64,000 nucleotides of DNA from Flavipsychrobacter sp. (GCA_016786665.1 JAEUVZ010000008.1:111526-175525); one strand, 5' to 3'. Shown: positions 25,605 through 34,725, counted from the first letter of the stretch. Translations and numbers: made by a program. The notes: generated by a model not told the origin, from the sequence alone.

Positions 25605-26456
25605 ATGAAAACGATAATTATGAAACGGATTTTCCTCGTAGCGGTATGGCAATGCCTCACATTATTGGCCAGTGCGCAGAGCTGTTGTGTGCAGCAGGGT
25701 TCTGACTTTCAATTACTGGCTATGAACGACGATTTCCAGGGCGCGCATTTGTCGCCGGAGCCATTTGCCTATACCCCTAAGGAGTTCAGTTCCATGATCA
25801 CTTTTAAAACGGATGACGCAAAAGACGGGAGGGCATTTTATGTTCCCTCCAGCCAGGCTACCCATAACGTACTCATTATTTTCCACGAGTGGTGGGGACT
25901 GAATGACTACATAAAGAAAGAGGCGGAGCGCTGGCAGGAATTGCTGGGTAATGTAGACGTATATGCAATAGACCTCTACGACGGGCAGGTGGCTGCGGAA
26001 GCTAAGGACGCAGCACGGCTGTCACAGGCACTGGACAAAAAGAGGGGAGAAGTGCTGGTGAAGGGCTTGATAGCAAAAATCGGCATCAACCACCGGATAG
26101 CTACCCTGGGTTGGTGTATGGGAGGCAGTTGGTCGTTTACCGCTACGCGTATGCTGGACAAGAGGGCTGCGGGCTGCGTGATGTATTATGGTTTTCCGGA
26201 AAAGGATGAAGACAAAGTAAAGGAGCTGAAGACGGACGTATTATACATATATGCCACACAGGATAAATTCATTACCAAAGACGATGTGGATTATTTTGAA
26301 AAGCAGGTATTAGCTACCGGAAAAGGATTTGAACGGCACGATTATAATGCCGTACATGCTTTCGCCAACCCAAGTAACCCGCAGTTTGCCGCAAAAGAGG
26401 CCAAAGCGGCGGAAGTATTTGCCGTTGAGTTCCTGAAAAAGCGTTTGCAGCTATAG
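25605..26456 (+). CDS. Secreted dienelactone hydrolase family protein
   Basis: 283 residues from MKTIIMKRIFLVAVWQCLTL, a signal peptide ending near ASAQ; a start at 25620 is also possible. The dienelactone hydrolase fold is clear: FHEWWGLNDYIKKEAERW (about residues 88-105), VYAIDLYDGQVA, the cysteine nucleophile elbow ATLGWCMGGSWSF, YATQDKFITKDDVDYF with the catalytic acid, and the histidine in AVHAFANPS. The Cys-Asp-His triad is intact. The natural substrate of such exported members is not known. Confidence 0.9.
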   Translation: MKTIIMKRIFLVAVWQCLTLLASAQSCCVQQGSDFQLLAMNDDFQGAHLSPEPFAYTPKEFSSMITFKTDDAKDGRAFYVPSSQATHNVLIIFHEWWGLNDYIKKEAERWQELLGNVDVYAIDLYDGQVAAEAKDAARLSQALDKKRGEVLVKGLIAKIGINHRIATLGWCMGGSWSFTATRMLDKRAAGCVMYYGFPEKDEDKVKELKTDVLYIYATQDKFITKDDVDYFEKQVLATGKGFERHDYNAVHAFANPSNPQFAAKEAKAAEVFAVEFLKKRLQL

Positions 26457-26468
26457 CATCCGGATACT

Positions 26469-27401
26469 TTACTGACCGTTGAGGGCGGCCAGGCTGGCTT
26501 CCTTATCGTGGTGCAGCTGCTCCTTAAGGGCTTCCAGCGAGTGGAACTTCACCTCGTCGCGCAGGCGACGGACGAAAAACACTTCAATGATGTCGTCGTA
26601 GATTTCCTCGTGAAATTCAAAAATATTGACCTCTATTTTTATCGAGCGGTCGGTGGTAACGGTAGGGTTATATCCTATGGAGAGCATCCCCCCATACAAT
26701 GTGTCGTTGTGCAATATGCGTACAGCATACACACCTATCCCGGGAATGATGTGCTCCGGCTCATTCAGCCTTATATTGGCGGTAGGATAGCCGATGGTGC
26801 GCCCCAGTTGGGCCCCCCTTACTACTATACCCCTCAGGCTATGCTCCCGCCCCAGCATTACGGTGGCTTCCTCCACTTGCCCTTCCTTCAGCGCTTTGCG
26901 CACTTTAGTGGAGCTTACTGCCGCTTCGTCTATCAACTGGGCCTGTATCTCCGTCAGCTCGTAATTATACTTCTGGCGGAATGTTCGCAGTAACTCTATG
27001 CTGCCCGTGCGGTCGTGCCCGAAGCGATGATCGTAGCCGATAATAATGGTATGTGGCCGGAATGTCTTTACCAGGAAGTCTTCCACATAGTCGTCGGCCG
27101 ATAATTCAGAGAATTCCCTGGTGAATGGCACCACAACTATATTCTGTATTCCCGCTTCTGTAATAAGTGTGAGTTTCTGCTCCAGCGGGGTAATGAACCA
27201 CAGGGGCTGGTTGGGGAACAAGAGTTTGCGCGGGTGGGGCTCAAAGGTGATGAGCACGCTTTCGCCCCCTACCTCCTGCGCCCGGTCTACCACCTTTTGC
27301 AGTATGGTGCGGTGCCCGAGATGCACCCCATCGAACGTGCCAATGGTGATGACCGCATTGCGGAAGGCCGGCAGAGCGTCAATATTGAAAAATACAGCCA
27401 T
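26469..27401 (-). CDS. ribF: Bifunctional riboflavin kinase / FAD synthetase
   Basis: Phosphorylates riboflavin to FMN and adenylates FMN to FAD; cytoplasmic. 310 residues, normal length. The N-terminal nucleotidyltransferase half has TIGTFDGVHLGHRTIL (about 17-32), VVPFTREFSELSADDYVEDF and IIGYDHRFGHDRTGS (about 120-134). The C-terminal kinase half has GRTIGYPTANIRL, GIGVYAV and KIEVNIFEF. It starts 4 bases after kynU on the same strand, so both are probably one transcript. Confidence 0.96.
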   Translation of the reverse strand: MAVFFNIDALPAFRNAVITIGTFDGVHLGHRTILQKVVDRAQEVGGESVLITFEPHPRKLLFPNQPLWFITPLEQKLTLITEAGIQNIVVVPFTREFSELSADDYVEDFLVKTFRPHTIIIGYDHRFGHDRTGSIELLRTFRQKYNYELTEIQAQLIDEAAVSSTKVRKALKEGQVEEATVMLGREHSLRGIVVRGAQLGRTIGYPTANIRLNEPEHIIPGIGVYAVRILHNDTLYGGMLSIGYNPTVTTDRSIKIEVNIFEFHEEIYDDIIEVFFVRRLRDEVKFHSLEALKEQLHHDKEASLAALNGQ

Positions 27402-27405
27402 GTTA

Positions 27406-28665
27406 TTAGCCGAGGTTTTTCAGCACCTCGTAGAAGCGATAGCAATCCTCGAATGTATTGTAGAGCGGCACCGGGGCGATGCGTATCACGTTGGGTTCGC
27501 GCCAGTCGGCTACCACCCCGGCAGCAGTCAGTTTATCAAACACCTCTCTGCCGCGCTCGCTAAAGAGCAGCGAAAGCTGACAACCTCGCTGTGCGGGGTT
27601 GTGCGGGGTGATGATGGTAAATGACAGGCCCGTAATCTGCCGAAGCAGGAACTCCATATAACCCGTCAGTTTCTCGCTTTTGGCGCGAAGCGCGGCCATA
27701 GATGTTTTGGCATATATGTCAAGCGAGGCATTGTGGGCCACCATGTTGAAGACCTGGGCATTGCTCATTTGCCAGCTTTCGGCGGTGGGCTTGGGTACAA
27801 AGCCCTTTTCCATTTTGAAGCGGGTGGCTTCGTCGTTGCCCCACCAGCCTGCCAGGCGGAGGGTCTTAGGGTTTGCTGCATGATGCTCATGCACATACAC
27901 GCCCCCTACGGCACCCGGCCCGGAATTGAGGTATTTATAGGAACACCAGCAGGCGAAGTCTACGTTCCAGTCGTGAAGTTGGAGCGGAGTATTACCCACA
28001 GCGTGTGCGAGGTCGAACCCTGCGTAAGCTCCGGCTTTATGTGCGGCGGCTGTTATAGCCTGCAGGTTGAAGAATTGTCCTGTGTAATAATTTACCCCGC
28101 CAAACATGACGAGGGCCAGGCTGGGGCCGGCCTCGCTGATTGCGGTATATATATCCTCCTCGTTGATGGTATGTTCGCCATCGCGGGGCTTTATTTCTAT
28201 AATAGCGTCTTCCGGTTCATAGCCGTGCATACGAACCTGGGTTTCCACAGCGTACTGGTCGGATGGGAAAGCCCCGGCCTCCATGATTATTTTATACCGC
28301 TGGCTGGTAGGGCGGTAGAAAGAAATCATGAGGAGGTGAAGGTTCACCGTAAGCGTGTTCATGGCTACTACTTCATTAGGTTTTGCCCCTACTATGCGGG
28401 AAAGCCGCTCGGTAAACAGGTGGTGGTAGGAGAACCAGGGATTGCGCGCCCGGAAGTGGCCCTCTACACCATGTGCCGCCCAGTCTTCCAGTTCGCTCTG
28501 CATTAAGTAAGAAGTGCTCTTAGGCTGCAGGCCCAGGGAGTTGCCGCAGAAATATACCACATCCTTCCCCTCGTGTTTGGGGAAAAGGAAGCGTTCGCGG
28601 AAGCTGAATAACGGGTCTACCTGGTCCTGGTCTTGTGCAAAAGATAATGAAGCCTCGTATGTCAT
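27406..28665 (-). CDS. kynU: Kynureninase
   Basis: A PLP enzyme that cleaves kynurenine or 3-hydroxykynurenine to anthranilate or 3-hydroxyanthranilate plus alanine. 419 residues from MTYEASLSFAQDQDQ; the longer frame to 28728 is excluded because a TATCTTTGC box ends 3 nt before this ATG. Family segments: FCGNSLGLQPKST (about 37-49), AGAFPSDQYAVETQV, MFGGVNYYTGQFF, FDLAHAVGNTPL (PLP-binding Asp) and the PLP lysine in CWCSYKYLNSGPGA. No other kynurenine-pathway gene is in the window, but it is coupled to ribF, which supplies the FAD used by kynurenine monooxygenase. Confidence 0.95.
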   Translation of the reverse strand: MTYEASLSFAQDQDQVDPLFSFRERFLFPKHEGKDVVYFCGNSLGLQPKSTSYLMQSELEDWAAHGVEGHFRARNPWFSYHHLFTERLSRIVGAKPNEVVAMNTLTVNLHLLMISFYRPTSQRYKIIMEAGAFPSDQYAVETQVRMHGYEPEDAIIEIKPRDGEHTINEEDIYTAISEAGPSLALVMFGGVNYYTGQFFNLQAITAAAHKAGAYAGFDLAHAVGNTPLQLHDWNVDFACWCSYKYLNSGPGAVGGVYVHEHHAANPKTLRLAGWWGNDEATRFKMEKGFVPKPTAESWQMSNAQVFNMVAHNASLDIYAKTSMAALRAKSEKLTGYMEFLLRQITGLSFTIITPHNPAQRGCQLSLLFSERGREVFDKLTAAGVVADWREPNVIRIAPVPLYNTFEDCYRFYEVLKNLG

Positions 28666-28668
28666 GCG

Positions 28669-28677
28669 GCAAAGATA
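28669..28677 (-). promoter_or_regulatory. -7 box TATCTTTGC of kynU-ribF
   Basis: Exact TAnnTTTGC ending 3 nt (CGC) before the kynU ATG; a leaderless transcript is predicted. Confidence 0.55.
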
Positions 28678-28818
28678 TAAAACCGGCACCGCCCCCTGAA
28701 TAGATAACGAATAATATTTGTGTACCACTGACAGCGGCTGTTAACATTCTGTGAAAGAGCGGAAATAGCAGCCAGCGTTGGCACGGCTTTATAATATCCG
28801 TTAGAAAAAACGAGCATT

Positions 28819-29349
28819 ATGAAAAAGGCAATACTAATCCTGTTCGGGATGTTAGCAACGGTAGGAATGACAACAATGGACGCTTCGGCGCAAAACGGTA
28901 GTGTAGCCCTGGGTATACGCGCTACACCCGATGGAGGTGGCTTCAACGCCCAGTTTTACCCATCGCGGCACTTTACCATAGAAACGCAAATAAACGCGGG
29001 TGGCATTATGGGTGGCTATCGCGGAGAAAGCTTTAACGCGGTGCTGCTGTTCCAGGGACGTATCTATATGCCCGACCCATCGTGGCAGATATACCTGGGT
29101 GGCGGTATACACGGCGGCGTGTGGGACCATGATGGCCGTGGCCGCTACTGGAATGGCGACTATTGGGTAAACGATCGCAATACAGAAGGCATCTTCGGCC
29201 TGGATGCTATTGGCGGCGTACAATACAAATTCAAGCGTATTCCGCTGAGCCTGAGCGCCGATATGAAGCCCGCCATCAACCTGGTGGAGGAGCAGAGAGC
29301 GTTCTGGCATAATTTCGTTGGTTTGAGCGCCCGTTTCCACATCAGGTAG
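28819..29349 (+). CDS. Small outer-membrane beta-barrel-like protein
   Basis: 176 residues with a signal peptide (AILILFGMLATVGMTTMDAS, cleavage near ASAQ). The mature part is made of short alternating strands rich in Gly and aromatics (NAQFYPSRHFTIETQINAGG, QIYLGGGIHGGVW, GVQYKFKRIPLSLSADM) and ends NFVGLSARFHIR, fitting an eight-strand barrel. A loop HDGRGRYWNGDYWVNDRN resembles metal-binding or surface loops of Bacteroidota barrels. Function unknown. Own terminator follows. Confidence 0.8.
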   Translation: MKKAILILFGMLATVGMTTMDASAQNGSVALGIRATPDGGGFNAQFYPSRHFTIETQINAGGIMGGYRGESFNAVLLFQGRIYMPDPSWQIYLGGGIHGGVWDHDGRGRYWNGDYWVNDRNTEGIFGLDAIGGVQYKFKRIPLSLSADMKPAINLVEEQRAFWHNFVGLSARFHIR

Positions 29350-29373
29350 TACAAAAGGAAAACATTCACCTAC

Positions 29374-29403
29374 AAAGCATCGGTATTCGCCGATGCTTTT
29401 TTT
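29374..29403 (+). terminator. Terminator after the small barrel protein
   Basis: A 10-bp perfect stem (AAAGCATCGG with CCGATGCTTT), 6-nt loop, then a T run. The T run also provides the TTTG used by the next promoter. Confidence 0.85.
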
Positions 29404-29430
29404 GATTTAAAGGGTAAAACTCTACTTTTG
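29401..29430 (+). promoter_or_regulatory. Promoter of the lemA operon
   Basis: TTTG at 29401-29404, an 18-nt spacer and TACTTTTG at 29423-29430, a good Bacteroidota promoter. The leader is about 15 nt. Confidence 0.65.
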
Positions 29431-29447
29431 GTAAAAATCACATAGAA

Positions 29448-30056
29448 ATGAAATTATCTAGTATAACACTGATTGTTGTTTTGGTACTTATTGTACTATT
29501 TGACGGATGCGGTGTTTCTTCCTACAATGGAATGAACAAATCGAGAGTGGCTGTAAACAAAGCCTGGGGTAATGTACAAAGCGCCTACCAGCGCCGTGCC
29601 GACCTGATACCCAATATAGTAAGTACGGTATCGGCCGCCGCTGATTTTGAAAAGAGCACCCTTACGGAAGTGATACAGGCCCGTGCCAGCGCCACACAGA
29701 TAAAAGTGGACGCGGATGACCTGACACCAGAAAAGATGCAACAGTTCCAGGCTTCGCAGGGACAGCTGAGCCAGGCGCTAGGCCGCCTGATGGTAGTATC
29801 GGAGCAATACCCGCAACTGCGCACTACCGAGAACTTCGGTGCGCTGCAGAAAGAACTGGAGGGTACGGAAAACCGCATCAAATTCGCCCGTGATGAATTC
29901 AATACGGCCACGGAAGAGTTTAACGTAAAAGTGACCTCTTTCCCGGGCAGTATAATAGCTGGGTTCGCCGGCTTTAAGGAAAAGCCCATGTTTGCGGCTG
30001 ACCAGGGTTCGGAAAAAGCGCCGGATGTAAACGCGGGTTTTAATAAGAACAAATAA
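29448..30056 (+). CDS. lemA: LemA family protein, predicted lipoprotein
   Basis: 202 residues. N-terminal hydrophobic helix ending LFDGCGVSSYN, a likely lipobox, then the LemA coiled helical domain: YNGMNKSRVAVNKAWGNVQSAYQRRADLIPNIV (about 26-58), LGRLMVVSEQYPQLRTTENF, and LQKELEGTENRIKFARDEFN. The A-YQRRxDLIPNLV signature is unmistakable. LemA proteins are membrane-anchored with unknown activity and are often found beside TPM-domain (YgcG/Psb32) proteins, as here. First gene of a three-gene operon. Confidence 0.92.
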   Translation: MKLSSITLIVVLVLIVLFDGCGVSSYNGMNKSRVAVNKAWGNVQSAYQRRADLIPNIVSTVSAAADFEKSTLTEVIQARASATQIKVDADDLTPEKMQQFQASQGQLSQALGRLMVVSEQYPQLRTTENFGALQKELEGTENRIKFARDEFNTATEEFNVKVTSFPGSIIAGFAGFKEKPMFAADQGSEKAPDVNAGFNKNK

Positions 30057-30071
30057 GTATAACAGCAGCAT

Positions 30072-30527
30072 ATGTCATTGTTTTCCCGGAAGCCATTGCT
30101 GAATGGCGAAACACAGCATAAGGTTGTGGAAGCCATTAAGGCTGCCGAACTGAGAACCACTGCGGAAGTGCGGGTATTTGTGGAAGCACATTGCGAATAT
30201 GTAGACCCCATGGAGCGCGCAGTAGAGGTTTTCGGTAAGCTGGGAATGCACCAGACAGAAAAGCGAAACGCCGTAATCATATACCTGGCGGTGAAAGACC
30301 ACCAGTATGCCCTGTATGGCGATGCTGCTATATATGAGTTGGCCGGAGGGCCGGCCTTTTGGAAGACCGCAGCAGAGCACCTGGTAGCCTACCTGAAAGA
30401 GGGGAAAATAGGCGAGGGGCTGTGCGCGTGCATTATTGAGCTGAGCAATGCCATGGCATTGCATTTTCCCTACGACCCCAACATAACCAAGAATGAACTT
30501 CCTGACGAAATAGTATTTGGCAAATAA
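30072..30527 (+). CDS. TPM-domain protein without signal peptide
   Basis: 151 residues made almost only of the TPM (TPM_phosphatase / Psb32 / YgcG) domain: AELRTTAEVRVFVEAHC, RNAVIIYLAVKDHQYALYGD (about 73-92), FWKTAAEHLVAYLKEGKIGEGLCACI. It has neither signal peptide nor membrane helix, so it should be cytoplasmic, unlike its neighbour. Starts 15 bases after lemA; its stop overlaps the next ATG (TAATG). The role within the LemA operon is unknown. Confidence 0.88.
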   Translation: MSLFSRKPLLNGETQHKVVEAIKAAELRTTAEVRVFVEAHCEYVDPMERAVEVFGKLGMHQTEKRNAVIIYLAVKDHQYALYGDAAIYELAGGPAFWKTAAEHLVAYLKEGKIGEGLCACIIELSNAMALHFPYDPNITKNELPDEIVFGK

Positions 30528-31345
30528 TGCATCTGATAAGAAAGACATACACGGTGCTGCTGAGCATACTCCTGGTAGTATGCTCAGCGGTGGCTGTGCA
30601 GGCGCGTGAAGACGACCGGATTCCCGCAAGGCCGGTACCGCCCCGCCTGGTGAACGACTTTGCCGGAATGATGAGTAAGGGAGAGGCCAGCGAACTGGAG
30701 GCGAAACTGGTAAACTATGATAATACCAGCTCGGTACAGATAGCGGTTGTTACCGTACCCGACCTGAAAGGCTTTGCGCCGCCAGACTTCGCCGTAAAGG
30801 TGTTCAATAAGTGGCAGGTGGGGCAGAAAGGCAAGGAGAACGGGGTGCTGATACTGGTCTCTAAGCAGGAGCGTGAGATATTTATAGCCACAGGCCGGGG
30901 AATAGAGGGTGTGCTCACCGACCTGCATTGTGACGAGATCATCCGCCGGGAGATAAAGCCCCAGTTCCGGAACGGAAATTTTTATGCCGGCCTGGACAAG
31001 GCCTCAGACGCTATTATTGCCGTTACCAAAGGCGAGTACAAGGCAGAGAAGAAAAACAAGGAGGAGAAAGGGGGCTCCGCCGCAGGTATTATTGTAATAG
31101 TTGTCATTATTATTATTCTATCCATTTTCCGCAAAGGCGGAGGTAATAACCGGGGCGGGCGCTACATGAGCGGCCGCGGCGCGGGCGACTTTATGACCGG
31201 CTGGATAATAGGCAGTATGCTGGGCGGCCGTGGTAGTGGCGGAGGCAGCTGGGGCGGCGGTGGAGGCGGCTTTGGCGGTGGGGGTGGCTTCGGCGGCTTC
31301 GGTGGAGGCAGCTCCAGCGGCGGCGGTGCCGGGGGTAGCTGGTAA
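30527..31345 (+). CDS. YgcG-type TPM-domain membrane protein with Gly-rich tail
   Basis: 272 residues: signal peptide (TVLLSILLVVCSAVAVQA), TPM domain (about 35-165, NDFAGMMSKGEASELEAKLV, VQIAVVTVPDLKGFAPPDFA, KENGVLILVSKQEREIFIATGRGIEG), a transmembrane helix (about 182-200, AAGIIVIVVIIIILSIF), and a C-terminal tail of about 65 residues that is over half glycine. The organisation equals YgcG family proteins. The domain lies outside the membrane and the tail on the other side. Last gene of the lemA operon, followed by a terminator. Confidence 0.9.
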   Translation: MHLIRKTYTVLLSILLVVCSAVAVQAREDDRIPARPVPPRLVNDFAGMMSKGEASELEAKLVNYDNTSSVQIAVVTVPDLKGFAPPDFAVKVFNKWQVGQKGKENGVLILVSKQEREIFIATGRGIEGVLTDLHCDEIIRREIKPQFRNGNFYAGLDKASDAIIAVTKGEYKAEKKNKEEKGGSAAGIIVIVVIIIILSIFRKGGGNNRGGRYMSGRGAGDFMTGWIIGSMLGGRGSGGGSWGGGGGGFGGGGGFGGFGGGSSSGGGAGGSW

Positions 31346-31365
31346 CGGAAAACGCTTTCAACGTG

Positions 31366-31398
31366 AATGGTTGGCGCTCCTGGTGCCAACCATTTTTT
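31366..31398 (+). terminator. Terminator of the lemA operon
   Basis: A 10-bp perfect stem (AATGGTTGGC with GCCAACCATT), 9-nt loop and a TTTT tract 20 bases past the operon's last stop. Confidence 0.8.
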
Positions 31399-31477
31399 GC
31401 ATAAAAGGCGGGATGTTGCCGGATATAGACATTTCTGTGCTATATTTAGCCCTTGTATAACCTAAAAATCCCCGCGT

Positions 31478-34400
31478 ATGTACCACCTTTTACGCTTTTT
31501 TCTGTGCTGTCTGTTAGTATCGGCCTTCGCACCCGCCAGTATCAATGCTCAAACTACCGAATGGGGCCACAAGATAGGCACCGGCGGCACCGGCAGGGGC
31601 TATATGGTAAAAGTAGCGCCCAATGGTAACGTATATGTAGCCGGCTATTTTTCCGGCACCACCGACCTGGACCCGAGTGCCGGAGTTTACAACATCACCA
31701 GCGCAGGCTCAGAAGATGCTTTCCTGGCGTGCTATACGCCCGCTGGAGCCCTGCTTTGGGGGTTCCGTATAGGCGGCACCAGTATAGATGCGGTGATGGG
31801 CCTGGATTTTGACCAGCAGAACAATGTAATTATCGTAGGATACTTCCGGGGAACCAACGTGGACTTCAACCCTGCCGCAGGTACCGCATTCCTTACGGAT
31901 AATGGTATTATGGGCAGCGCCAACTGGGGAGGCGATGGATTTGTGGCCAAGTATGACGTGAACGGCAACTACCAGTGGGCTTTCCAGATAGGAGGCCCCT
32001 GGGTGTATGACGGAGCAGAGTCGGTAGCTACCGACGCACAGGGCAACATATATGTAGGCGGCTGTATACTGGATGATGCCGACCTGGACCCTTCTGTTAA
32101 TACACTAATGATCAATGGCGCCATCAATGGCCGTGGCTATCTGTGTAAGTACACTCCGGGCGGGCAAATCATATGGGGATTTGGCTTCCTGTCGCAAGGG
32201 GTGGGTGGTACCGACTGTGGTGTCCGCTCTATGGTACTACGCGGTGGTGAAATATACATCAGCGGGTTCGTGGAAGAATTTTCTGATTTCGACCCGTCGG
32301 CAAATGTAGCCAGCTGGACCACCAATTCTTTGGGTGACCCCTATATCGCCAAGTACGACACAGCGGGCAACTACATATTCCACTACGTGGCCAGCGGTAA
32401 TACTTTTGAGGACGCACAGCACCTGACGCTTGACCCGGCCGGGAACATATATGTAACCGGCTACACCAGCGGCAGCAACCTTGCCTTTGGCACCAATGTG
32501 GTAACTGCTCCTGGCGGCGGCGGTAACGCAGATATATTCCTGGCAAAATTTACCAATGCAGGCGCGCTTATATGGGCCAGGATGATGGGAGCCAACCAGG
32601 AAGATGTGGGTACGGGCATTACCTATGCAGATAATCACTTTTTTGTTACCGGCTACTTTAGCGGCACCGTGGACTTTGACCCCGGTGTAGGCGTGCAGAA
32701 CCTGGTGAGCGCCGGCTCTACTGATATCTACACGGTAAAGTATGACTTGAATGGGAACTATGTGTGCGGTTTCCGTACGGGCTCTACCGGTGCTGACCGT
32801 GGCTGGGCCATCAACCCGGACGCGCAGAATAATATTTACGAGTCAGGAGAATTTATCAACACAGTGGATTTTGATCCCTCGGCTCAGCCCTATAACCTTA
32901 CGGCAACGGGAACGAATAACGCATTTGTTGTGAAGTATCTATACGCCATAGGTAGCCCCGATATTATTGTAGCAGGCGATACCATCTGTTCCGGGGAGCA
33001 GGCCTATATTACCGTAACTGATACAGCGAACGGAGGGTCTATAACGATAACTGTAAATGACGGCAGCAGTAACTATACTTTTACTGTACAGAGCGGTGTT
33101 CCGTTTGCGCTGGTGCCATCGCCCACGGTTACCACAACCTACACCTGGAGTGTGGGTGGCGGGCAGAGCGCTTGCCTGTCATCGGGCGGCTCGGGTAGCT
33201 TTACTGTAACAGTAAATCCCAATCCAACTGCCAACGCCGGTCCTGACGTGACCGTATGCAACAATACTCCCGTTCAACTTAGTGGCTCGGGAGGCAATAC
33301 GTACAGCTGGACGCCAGGGGGCTTCCTGAGCAACCCGACGGTAGCCTACCCTTCCGTAACGGCAACGGATACCACTATCACTTTTACCATGGTAACCACC
33401 AACGCATTCGGTTGCTCTGATACCGATCAGGTAGTTGTTTCTATACACCAGGGCGTTGCTGTAGCGAATGCAGGACCCGATACATCGGCCTGCCCCGGAG
33501 TAGCCGTGCTATTGCAGGGTAGCGGTAACGGCAGTTATTTGTGGTATCCCGCCAACGGACTGAACAATACTACCATTGCCAACCCTGTATTTACCGGCGG
33601 TACCACATCCACCATATACCTGGTAGTGACCGACCAGTATAATTGCCGCGATACCGATGACGTGGTCATTACCATGCTGCCGCAGCCGATTGTTGATGCC
33701 GGCCCGGACCAGCAGATATGCCCGGGTACTTCGGTAACGTTGCAGGCCAGTGGAGGAAACTCATACTCGTGGTATCCCACTGCGGGAATGGCAGGCAGCA
33801 ATACCGCCAATCCTACCGTAACGGTTACCAATAGTACCACCTATTACGTGGTCGTATCCAATGGTATAGGGTGTACGGATACGGATGCGGTGAATATAAC
33901 TGTTATTGCTGCTCCGCCCTTTGGTGTAATCCCCGACCGCAACTTGTGCCCGGGAGACTCGGTATGGCTTTATGCCACCGGTGGCAGCAGCTACCATTGG
34001 TATCCTGAATTTAATATTTCCGGCAATGGAAACGACAGTGTGCTGGTATGGCCCGGAGCAACTACCACTTACTACGTAGCAGTAACCAGCACTGTTTGTA
34101 ATGTAGCTGATACGCTGTTTACCACCGTGAATGTGCAACCCAGCCCTAATGTGTCCATAGTTCAGGCCGGCCCTAAGTTGTGTGGTGCGGCCTATGCGCA
34201 ATTGTCCGCTACGGGCGCGCTCAGCTATACATGGTCGCCTGCGGCCACGCTGGATTCTCCCGGTATAGCCAGCCCTCGTTCTACGGCGCTGACCGATACC
34301 TGGTATAAGGTGACCGGGTACAGCGAACACGGCTGTGCCGCCATAGATAGTGTATTGCTGCGCGTAGAGAGTGATAACTTCCACGGCTTATTTGTACCCT

Positions 34401-34660
34401 CGGTGTTCAGCCCGAACGATGACGGCAAGAACGACTGTTACCGGATATTGCTGCCGCAGGGGATCAGCGACTACGAGCTCCATATTTATAATCGCTGGGG
34501 GAATAATGTGTACAATGCCGACGACCCCGGTGACTGCTGGGACGGCTACTACAATGGTGAACCCTGCGATGTAGGCGTATATTTTTATTATTACCGATTC
34601 AAGTCTGATAAATGCCGGGCAGTGAAAGAGGGCAAAGGTGACATAACATTGTTGCGCTAA
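31478..34660 (+). CDS. Surface protein: SBBP-like propeller, Ig-like repeats, T9SS type B tail
   Basis: 1060 residues, signal peptide MYHLLRFFLCCLLVSAFAPA. Residues ~25-490 hold about seven propeller-type repeats, each marked by a VDFDPS-like motif (DLDPSAG, DFNPAAG, DLDPSVN, DFDPSAN, DFDPGVG, DFDPSAQ). Residues ~490-975 hold about six Ig/PKD-like modules, several starting NAGPD or DAGPD and containing a YSWYP-type core. The last ~85 residues are a gliding-motility-associated type B tail (FVPSVFSPNDDGKNDCYRI ... NRWGNNVYN). Predicted to be secreted by T9SS and held at the surface as an adhesin-like protein. The sorting tail assignment is firm; the ligand is unknown. Confidence 0.92.
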   Translation: MYHLLRFFLCCLLVSAFAPASINAQTTEWGHKIGTGGTGRGYMVKVAPNGNVYVAGYFSGTTDLDPSAGVYNITSAGSEDAFLACYTPAGALLWGFRIGGTSIDAVMGLDFDQQNNVIIVGYFRGTNVDFNPAAGTAFLTDNGIMGSANWGGDGFVAKYDVNGNYQWAFQIGGPWVYDGAESVATDAQGNIYVGGCILDDADLDPSVNTLMINGAINGRGYLCKYTPGGQIIWGFGFLSQGVGGTDCGVRSMVLRGGEIYISGFVEEFSDFDPSANVASWTTNSLGDPYIAKYDTAGNYIFHYVASGNTFEDAQHLTLDPAGNIYVTGYTSGSNLAFGTNVVTAPGGGGNADIFLAKFTNAGALIWARMMGANQEDVGTGITYADNHFFVTGYFSGTVDFDPGVGVQNLVSAGSTDIYTVKYDLNGNYVCGFRTGSTGADRGWAINPDAQNNIYESGEFINTVDFDPSAQPYNLTATGTNNAFVVKYLYAIGSPDIIVAGDTICSGEQAYITVTDTANGGSITITVNDGSSNYTFTVQSGVPFALVPSPTVTTTYTWSVGGGQSACLSSGGSGSFTVTVNPNPTANAGPDVTVCNNTPVQLSGSGGNTYSWTPGGFLSNPTVAYPSVTATDTTITFTMVTTNAFGCSDTDQVVVSIHQGVAVANAGPDTSACPGVAVLLQGSGNGSYLWYPANGLNNTTIANPVFTGGTTSTIYLVVTDQYNCRDTDDVVITMLPQPIVDAGPDQQICPGTSVTLQASGGNSYSWYPTAGMAGSNTANPTVTVTNSTTYYVVVSNGIGCTDTDAVNITVIAAPPFGVIPDRNLCPGDSVWLYATGGSSYHWYPEFNISGNGNDSVLVWPGATTTYYVAVTSTVCNVADTLFTTVNVQPSPNVSIVQAGPKLCGAAYAQLSATGALSYTWSPAATLDSPGIASPRSTALTDTWYKVTGYSEHGCAAIDSVLLRVESDNFHGLFVPSVFSPNDDGKNDCYRILLPQGISDYELHIYNRWGNNVYNADDPGDCWDGYYNGEPCDVGVYFYYYRFKSDKCRAVKEGKGDITLLR

Positions 34661-34725
34661 GCGAAGCTGCCTATTGCCGTTCACAATGCTGTTTTTCCGT
34701 GCTGTCGTTTGCGTATTTTTACCTG

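Noticed and set aside
31130..31341. Apparent GGC/GGT repeat tract
   Set aside because: It is the glycine-rich coding tail of the YgcG-type protein, not a separate DNA repeat or CRISPR-like array.
32940..34380. Periodic similarity of about 230-240 bp within the large surface protein gene
   Set aside because: Explained by the Ig-like modules at the protein level; the DNA copies are too diverged to count as a tandem DNA repeat.
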